A stretch of DNA of 10,829 bases. It comes from Deltaproteobacteria bacterium RIFCSPHIGHO2_02_FULL_40_11 (GTDB taxonomy: Bacteria; Bdellovibrionota; JACOXK01; 2-02-FULL-40-11). Numbering within the stretch: the first letter of the stretch is position 1; each line of letters begins with the position of its first letter. The notes beneath the pieces were generated by a model that was given only the letters and a program-made list of their open reading frames with translations, made no database searches and was not told where the DNA came from. Location of the stretch: positions 21,780-32,608 of the forward strand of contig MGRI01000025.1 of the NCBI GenBank assembly GCA_001798105.1. The letters run 5' to 3'. The translations under genes and the position numbers were made by a program. This document shows positions 7,225 to 10,829 of the stretch, one piece after another.

Positions 7225-7289
7225 TTAGGCATCCGGGTCAGATCCCTTTGCATGCTATTTATGCAAAGGGATTTGACCCAGATGCCTAA
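7225..7289. repeat. Long imperfect hairpin (29-bp arms, 7-base loop)
   Basis: Arm 7225-7253 (begins TTAGGCATCCGGGTCAGATC) and arm 7261-7289 (ends GACCCAGATGCCTAA) pair over 29 positions with one G·T wobble and one C/A mismatch, around loop GCTATTT. It lies between the stop of member 3 and the promoter of member 4. No T-run follows, so terminator function is possible but not shown. A small palindromic mobile element is another option. Its right end overlaps the left boundary of the 190-bp direct repeat starting at 7284. Confidence 0.8.
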
Positions 7290-7298
7290 ATTTTGTGC

Positions 7299-7328
7299 TT
7301 TTCAGGGGGCGACATAATGTGCTATATA
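7299..7328 (+). promoter_or_regulatory. Putative promoter of member 4, with a small dyad
   Basis: TTTTCA (7299-7304), an 18-base spacer and an extended -10 TGCTATATA (hexamer 7323-7328). The dyad GTGCT (7319-7323) / AGCAC (7333-7337) straddles the -10 and could be an operator. The near-identical copy at 10116-10144 has a 17-base spacer. Confidence 0.45.
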
Positions 7329-7353
7329 TTTGAGCACTTTTAAAAGCATACAT

Positions 7354-7360
7354 AAGGAGG
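7354..7360 (+). promoter_or_regulatory. Ribosome-binding site AAGGAGG that fixes the start of member 4
   Basis: A full Shine-Dalgarno sequence lies five bases before ATG 7366. It rules against the in-frame TTG at 7330, which would put the signal peptide 12 residues inside the protein and lies in the -10 region. The identical site occurs at 10170-10176 before the fifth family gene. Confidence 0.85.
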
Positions 7361-7365
7361 CTTAC

Positions 7366-8442
7366 ATGAAGTTTATTTTAAAGAGTGTTTTGATTTTAGT
7401 TTTATTGGCACCCATCAGTGGTTTTTCACAGTCACAAGGAGATGAGCCTTTATCATTACGTGAGAGGGTGAATAGGATTCTAGATAGTACGGTCGCCGGT
7501 GAAGATTTTACAGGCACAGAAAGTCCAAATACAATAACTCCACAAGAGAATATTGCTAGCGTTGTATCTGCTTTTAAAGATGTTTTTTTTAGTGAAGGTG
7601 AGGATGGTAGACTCCTGCTTAAGCTTGATCGGGAATCTATTTTTCGCATTATTGCAGCCAATCTTGTTTGGATAGAATCCCTGGCGTGTCTTAACTTTTC
7701 GGGTGTTTTAGAAGCGCTTCGAACCAACTGGGGTATTTTAGAAACAGATCCAGATTTAAATTATTATATGGTTCAGTATATTTATCTTAGTCTTGAGGCT
7801 GCTCCATTAAGTCCAACGGCTCTGGCGGCAGGGGTTTCTTCAGAAAATATATTGGAACTTTTTTATTTGGAGGCCGAAGAGGCTGTGAAGGAAGCTAGAG
7901 CACAAACTGCTGGAGTCGCATTCGTAGAAGGACGGTTTACTACCTATGCTTCTCGATCTAGGTATGAAGATATGATTATGGCCAAGGTGGCTGCAAAAGC
8001 CTCGAGTCAACGTGAGGTACCGCTTATAGCGGAACTTCAAAGAAGAGGGATTGGGCAAGCGCCGACGCCAGCAGATTATAAAGCTTCGGTAGAAGCCGTT
8101 CAAGCTGCGGGGGATGCTGTGTTAGCGGCACAAGCAGAGGGCAGTTTAATTGCGTACCAATTGGATGCAGACATGCTTGACGGGGTTTCCGAGATTGTGG
8201 CAGCGAAGTTGATGGAAGGGCATGGCGTGCGTCGTGCGATCAGTGCAAAAGATGCAGATGTCGTTCGACAAAAGATTCATGAAGTTTTGCAGCTGGAGTT
8301 TCAGCAAAAAGGAATTGTGATTGAACCCGAAGTTGTTACTGCAGCCATTCAAGCCGTGCCGGAATTGACTTTAACCTGGGGCAATGCCAGAGCCTTGGTG
8401 CGTGGTATTTGTGAAACGGGCTTAAAGCGGGGGGGTCGGTAA
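7366..8442 (+). CDS. Exported protein of the same family (member 4)
   Basis: This is a 358-aa protein with a Sec signal peptide (1-22, MKFILKSVLILVLLAPISGFS before Q). It carries LSLRERVNRILD (29-40), a weakened core motif LKLDRESIF (85-93, where relatives have NLDFDRDxFF), and NWGILETDPDLNYYMVQYI (121-139). LELFYLEAEEAVKEA (163-177) and the C-terminal domain (about 268-358) follow. The RDQWFG motif is lost. An alanine- and charge-rich helix-like stretch (about 236-262) precedes the C-terminal domain. The protein ends LKRGGR instead of LKR(V/I)R because of an extra codon in a run of seven Gs (8429-8435). It has its own promoter and a full ribosome-binding site. It is convergent with abiEii, with a 28-nt gap. 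Function unknown. Confidence 0.88.
   Translation: MKFILKSVLILVLLAPISGFSQSQGDEPLSLRERVNRILDSTVAGEDFTGTESPNTITPQENIASVVSAFKDVFFSEGEDGRLLLKLDRESIFRIIAANLVWIESLACLNFSGVLEALRTNWGILETDPDLNYYMVQYIYLSLEAAPLSPTALAAGVSSENILELFYLEAEEAVKEARAQTAGVAFVEGRFTTYASRSRYEDMIMAKVAAKASSQREVPLIAELQRRGIGQAPTPADYKASVEAVQAAGDAVLAAQAEGSLIAYQLDADMLDGVSEIVAAKLMEGHGVRRAISAKDADVVRQKIHEVLQLEFQQKGIVIEPEVVTAAIQAVPELTLTWGNARALVRGICETGLKRGGR
8134..8442 (+). repeat. 3' block shared with the 6266-7183 gene (copy 2)
   Basis: This is the partner of the block at 6878-7183. It is three bases longer because of the G-run expansion just before the stop. It encodes the part from AEGSLIAYQL to the end of the C-terminal domain. Confidence 0.75.
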
Positions 8443-8455
8443 ACAAGATGCATCG

Positions 8456-8484
8456 AGATTCTTCGGTCCTTTAGGGAATCATGG
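8456..8484 (-). repeat. Degenerate REP-like palindrome at the abiEii 3' end
   Basis: GATTC (8457-8461) pairs with GAATC (8476-8480). The sequence AGATTCTTCGGTCCTT is, with two differences, the reverse complement of the segment just after the ispH stop (2213-2228). It includes the abiEii stop (8471-8473). It may help separate the convergent genes, but the inner stem is weak and no clear terminator is seen. Confidence 0.35.
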
Positions 8485-9259
8485 AAAAAATTTCATTTGT
8501 TACAAAGGCAGCAGCTTTTTGTATGTCATACGCTTTTTGATTCATAATCAGCGCATGGGTATCTTGTTGAAATCTGGGATCTTCTATTTTTTCCTGTAAG
8601 TTTTTGTTTAAAAGATTTCTGTGAATTTGTTTTTTTTGATGCTCCGTATATTTTAAAAATATATGAACTGCTTTATTCCAATTCGGGTTTAGTTTGATTG
8701 CCATCCACAGATCAAATAAATCTCTACCTTTTCGACGTTGATAAAGAGCCCTGAGCTTTGTTGCCAAAAGTTCTTCTAAAGAAAAGGTTACGATTTCACA
8801 TTGACCGGAGTACCACTCCGATTGCATAGATAAGGGCCTGTTTTGATAGCCATCTATTGCAAAGTGTTCTCTGGTATTGATCTCAATTTTTATTCTACGT
8901 TTTCCTCCCCCAATTTCAGACTGAAAAACATAATAAATTCGATAGCTATGTTTCCTTGCTTCCCATTTGCCCTTCATTTCAAGGATGGGATCTATTATTT
9001 TTCGAAAAGTTTTAATGGTTGCGCCTATAGGTTCGTGATTGATTTGAACAAAATCCAAATCTTCACTATAGCGAACAGGATGTGGCCAAAACAATTTATT
9101 CAAACATGTCCCCCCTCGAAATGCGAGCTTTTGAGACAGAAATGGATCAGAATAAATTGCCAATAGCATTCGTGTTAGGATGAGATCTTGTTCTACATCA
9201 CCGTCATCCTGCCAAGGCGCATAAATACGCCAATTTGAAATAATTTGTGCTGGAATCAT
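8471..9259 (-). CDS. abiEii: AbiEii-type nucleotidyltransferase toxin
   Basis: This 262-aa protein belongs to the AbiEii/AbiGii toxin family (DNA polymerase beta-like nucleotidyltransferase fold), the toxin of type IV abortive-infection toxin-antitoxin pairs. Visible motifs are FRGGTCLNKLF (47-57, nucleotide-binding G-G-T), RYSEDLDFV (63-71, the acidic metal-binding S-x-D-x-D), RIKIEINTRE (122-131, the further acidic strand), and KLRALYQRRKGRDLFDLW (168-185), the conserved basic/R-D motif of the family. All catalytic motifs are intact. The start overlaps the abiEi stop as ATGA, and GGAG lies eight bases upstream inside abiEi. From the family, activity would be nucleotidyl transfer causing growth arrest; the target here is unknown. 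The final residues fall in a degenerate palindrome. Confidence 0.9.
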   Translation of the reverse strand: MIPAQIISNWRIYAPWQDDGDVEQDLILTRMLLAIYSDPFLSQKLAFRGGTCLNKLFWPHPVRYSEDLDFVQINHEPIGATIKTFRKIIDPILEMKGKWEARKHSYRIYYVFQSEIGGGKRRIKIEINTREHFAIDGYQNRPLSMQSEWYSGQCEIVTFSLEELLATKLRALYQRRKGRDLFDLWMAIKLNPNWNKAVHIFLKYTEHQKKQIHRNLLNKNLQEKIEDPRFQQDTHALIMNQKAYDIQKAAAFVTNEIFSMIP

Positions 9260-10044
9260 TCTTCATACTCCAATTGTACATTTTCAAGAATCATCCAATC
9301 TTTATGGATAGAACCTTTCCTTTTCTCTTTTGAATAAAGGGGAATGGGTGAAGGGTTTTGGGTGCGAATCCATTTTTTGAAAGGAATCATTAACTTTTTA
9401 GGGGCACTGTATTTTTCCATCATATATCCCAGGCGTTGTATGGAAGACATGATTGGATAATTTTTATAGCATGTGCTTAGAGATTTTTCGTTCATTTCTT
9501 CAATTAGAGCTCGGATAACCAGACAAACATTGCTGAAACCACCGCAGTCATTTTCATAGCTGATAATGTCTAAAGCTGTTAACTCGGGAGAAGAAATTTT
9601 AGTGTACCCAAATGAGGCTTTTACAATTTGTATTCCAATATCAGAAAAATATTTTTTAAGAAAAAATCGCATTTTTAATTTTTCAAGACGTTTTAAAAAA
9701 TATCTTTTGGGTAGAATAACCTGTAAGGTTTGCGGTTTATGATGGGCAGCCCCCCAATGATTGGCGGCACTTAAAAGTCCAACATAATAATCTGTTTGTA
9801 AATGTTTCATAAAGGGGGCTAAGATGCGAAGAGGTCTGAGCCCATGGGTTTGTTCCGTCGGTTCTAAAATGGCATAAAGACCATTTGTCAGTGTTACAAT
9901 CAGCTTATCCCTGCGCAAGCGTGTCAAAATGGCCATCACAGATGCACGTGAAATCTTTAATTGAGCCATTGCATCCGAAACGCTAAAAATACGCTTTCCT
10001 TGGCGCTCAAATTCTCGAATCAGCAGAAATCCTTTATTTTTCAT
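9256..10044 (-). CDS. abiEi: AbiEi-type antitoxin and autorepressor
   Basis: This 262-aa protein lies directly before the AbiEii-like toxin in the same operon, with a 4-nt overlap. The N-terminus (about 15-60) is a winged helix-turn-helix: FSVSDAMAQLKISRASVMAI, then LTRLRRDKLIV and a wing ending NGLYAIL. The larger C-terminal part has the GLLSAANHWGAAHH segment and the (S/T)PELTALDII segment seen in AbiEi-like proteins. In this family the antitoxin neutralises the toxin without forming a stable complex (type IV) and represses its own promoter by binding inverted repeats. An inverted repeat sits at the promoter here. There is no Shine-Dalgarno before ATG 10044; the predicted leader is only about six bases, so translation may be nearly leaderless. 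Confidence 0.85.
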   Translation of the reverse strand: MKNKGFLLIREFERQGKRIFSVSDAMAQLKISRASVMAILTRLRRDKLIVTLTNGLYAILEPTEQTHGLRPLRILAPFMKHLQTDYYVGLLSAANHWGAAHHKPQTLQVILPKRYFLKRLEKLKMRFFLKKYFSDIGIQIVKASFGYTKISSPELTALDIISYENDCGGFSNVCLVIRALIEEMNEKSLSTCYKNYPIMSSIQRLGYMMEKYSAPKKLMIPFKKWIRTQNPSPIPLYSKEKRKGSIHKDWMILENVQLEYEE

Positions 10045-10086
10045 GTGCTAATATATATTTAAATCATGTATATTGGCACATGTCAA
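10042..10086 (-). promoter_or_regulatory. abiE promoter and inverted-repeat operator
   Basis: On the - strand TTGACA (10086-10081), an 18-base spacer and TTAAAT (10062-10057) make a plausible promoter. Arms CATGTGCTAATATA (10042-10055) and TATATTGGCACATG (10069-10082) form a 14-bp inverted repeat with one mismatch and a 13-base centre. One arm covers the edge of the -35 and the other covers the start codon. This fits AbiEi autorepression. Confidence 0.65.
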
Positions 10087-10100
10087 CATTTTTATATATT

Positions 10101-10289
10101 GCCTAAATTTTGTGCTTTTCAGGGGCGACATAATATGCTATATATTTGAGCACTTTTAAAAGCATACATAAGGAGGCTTACATGAAGTTTATTTTAAAGA
10201 GTGTTTTCATTTTGGTTTTATTGGCACCCATCAGTGGTTTTTCACAGGCACAAGGAGATGGGCCTTTATCATTACGTGAGCGGGTCAAT
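10101..10289 (+). repeat. 190-bp direct repeat, copy B
   Basis: This is the second copy of 7284-7473, one base shorter (GGGG instead of GGGGG). It lacks the long hairpin found beside copy A; AT-rich sequence precedes it instead. It gives the fifth family gene the same promoter, ribosome-binding site and signal peptide as the fourth. Confidence 0.9.
10116..10144 (+). promoter_or_regulatory. Putative promoter of member 5
   Basis: TTTTCA (10116-10121), a 17-base spacer and an extended -10 TGCTATATA (hexamer 10139-10144). It is the duplicate of the promoter at 7299-7328. It starts 30 bases beyond the divergent abiE -35 box, so the two promoters are back to back. Confidence 0.45.
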
Positions 10290-10829
10290 GTTGCGTTTGA
10301 TTTGGAGAAACAGGGTGCTCGCTTTGCGATTCCTAACTCACTTCATAGTGCTTTTGTTCTGCGGGATTATTGGTTTGGCAAAGGAAATTTAGAGTTTGAT
10401 CGAGATCTTCTTTTTAGAAGATTTGCTACGGTTGTTGTTTGGCGTTCTATTACTCAAAGTGAAGGGGCTGATGTTTTTGCAGTTTTAAAACAGCAGAGTG
10501 TCTTAGGAAATGACCCAGATTTAAATCAATTTATGGTTCAATATTTAGTTGAGCGTATTACAAGGGTAGGCAATTTACAGATAGTGGTGCAGAAAGAAAA
10601 TGTTTTGTTGGGAGATATCCCAAATATATTGGAACTTTTTTATGTAGAAGCCGAAGAGGCTGTGAGGGAAGCTACGGAGAAAGCTGACCAAGATATTCAA
10701 AATGGAAAATGGTACAATGGTCATGATCCATTTGCGCGTCAAGTTTTGATTTCAAATTTGGTAGCTAATAAAGCCGTGAGTCAACACCTTGACGTAAGCA
10801 TTGCAGCAGAAATTCAAAGAAGAGGGATT
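10182..10829 (+). CDS. Exported protein of the same family (member 5), 3' end outside window
   Basis: The frame is open from ATG 10182 to the window end (216 codons). Residues 1-22 are a signal peptide almost the same as in member 4 (ISGFS before Q). Family motifs follow: LSLRERVNVAFDLEKQ (29-44), LRDYWFG (60-66), NLEFDRDLLFRRF (70-82), GNDPDLNQFMVQYLVERI (112-129) and LELFYVEAEEAVREA. The sequence closes near IAAEIQRRGI, matching LIAELQRRGI of member 4, so the missing 3' part probably holds the C-terminal domain. AAGGAGG lies five bases before the ATG. A short +1-frame reading at 10201-10392 is a shadow of this gene. It is intact as far as seen; function unknown. Confidence 0.88.
   Translation, partial: MKFILKSVFILVLLAPISGFSQAQGDGPLSLRERVNVAFDLEKQGARFAIPNSLHSAFVLRDYWFGKGNLEFDRDLLFRRFATVVVWRSITQSEGADVFAVLKQQSVLGNDPDLNQFMVQYLVERITRVGNLQIVVQKENVLLGDIPNILELFYVEAEEAVREATEKADQDIQNGKWYNGHDPFARQVLISNLVANKAVSQHLDVSIAAEIQRRGI

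Larger units (their letters stand above)
7284..7473 (+). repeat. 190-bp direct repeat, copy A (promoter, leader, signal peptide)
   Basis: It matches 10101-10289 with seven substitutions and one missing G by eye (about 96%). It covers the putative promoter, the AAGGAGG ribosome-binding site and the first 36 codons of the family gene. The match stops abruptly at the left at GCCTAAATTTTG and fades on the right after LSLRERVN. Confidence 0.9.

Noticed and set aside
7330..7365. TTG-initiated 12-residue N-terminal extension of member 4
   Set aside because: The TTG sits in the -10 region, and AAGGAGG lies between it and the ATG at 7366, which begins a clean signal peptide.
7184..7365. Riboswitch or tRNA in the 182-base gap before member 4
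   Set aside because: The gap is explained by the long hairpin and the promoter. No cloverleaf or known aptamer core is visible.
8443..8470. Bidirectional intrinsic terminator between member 4 and abiEii
   Set aside because: The pairing GATTC/GAATC is short, the inner stem is poor, and no T-run follows on either strand.
7284..10289. Pair of direct repeats as a CRISPR array or transposon ends
   Set aside because: There are only two long copies, they include coding sequence, no regular spacing exists, and no transposase lies between them (only abiE and member 4).
10201..10392. 63-residue + strand open frame
   Set aside because: It is out of frame with the gene starting at 10182, which has a full ribosome-binding site, signal peptide and family motifs through the same DNA.

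Overview
This is an AT-rich window from a bacterium whose gene family with Sec signal peptides suggests a Gram-negative cell. The gene order aroA-cmk-ispH occurs in deltaproteobacteria-like lineages and in several other phyla, so I do not assign a taxon.

Left part (1-2225): a tightly packed housekeeping operon. It holds the 3' end of aroA (shikimate pathway), cmk (CMP kinase) and ispH (last step of the MEP isoprenoid pathway), with overlapping ends. It carries REP-like palindromes of the GTCATCC...GGATCT type. They lie in-frame in the 3' ends of aroA and cmk, where they also appear to supply the ribosome-binding site of the next gene. A further copy plus a half-copy is inserted inside the 5' part of ispH and adds about 17 residues to the enzyme.

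Middle (2242-8442): four consecutive + strand genes for a paralogous family of exported proteins that I do not recognise. Each has a Sec signal peptide ending in F(S/A)Q. All or most share a set of short helical motifs, and all share a conserved C-terminal domain of about 90 residues ending in (I/V)CExGL(K/R)R. The first three (349, 957 and 305 aa) form an operon with identical 13-nt gaps. The 957-aa member holds two full copies of the N-terminal module and further diverged repeats. The fourth (358 aa) has its own promoter behind a 29-bp-arm hairpin.

Right part (8471-10829): a complete type IV toxin-antitoxin pair of the AbiE type on the - strand (abiEi antitoxin, abiEii nucleotidyltransferase toxin), with a 14-bp-arm inverted repeat over its promoter. 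A fifth family member follows, truncated by the window end. Its promoter, leader and signal-peptide region are a roughly 96% copy (190 bp) of those of the fourth gene. The array therefore looks as if it grows by duplication and recombination of conserved ends around variable interiors, with an abiE cassette sitting within it. The function of the exported family is unknown. It is the best candidate here for something undescribed.
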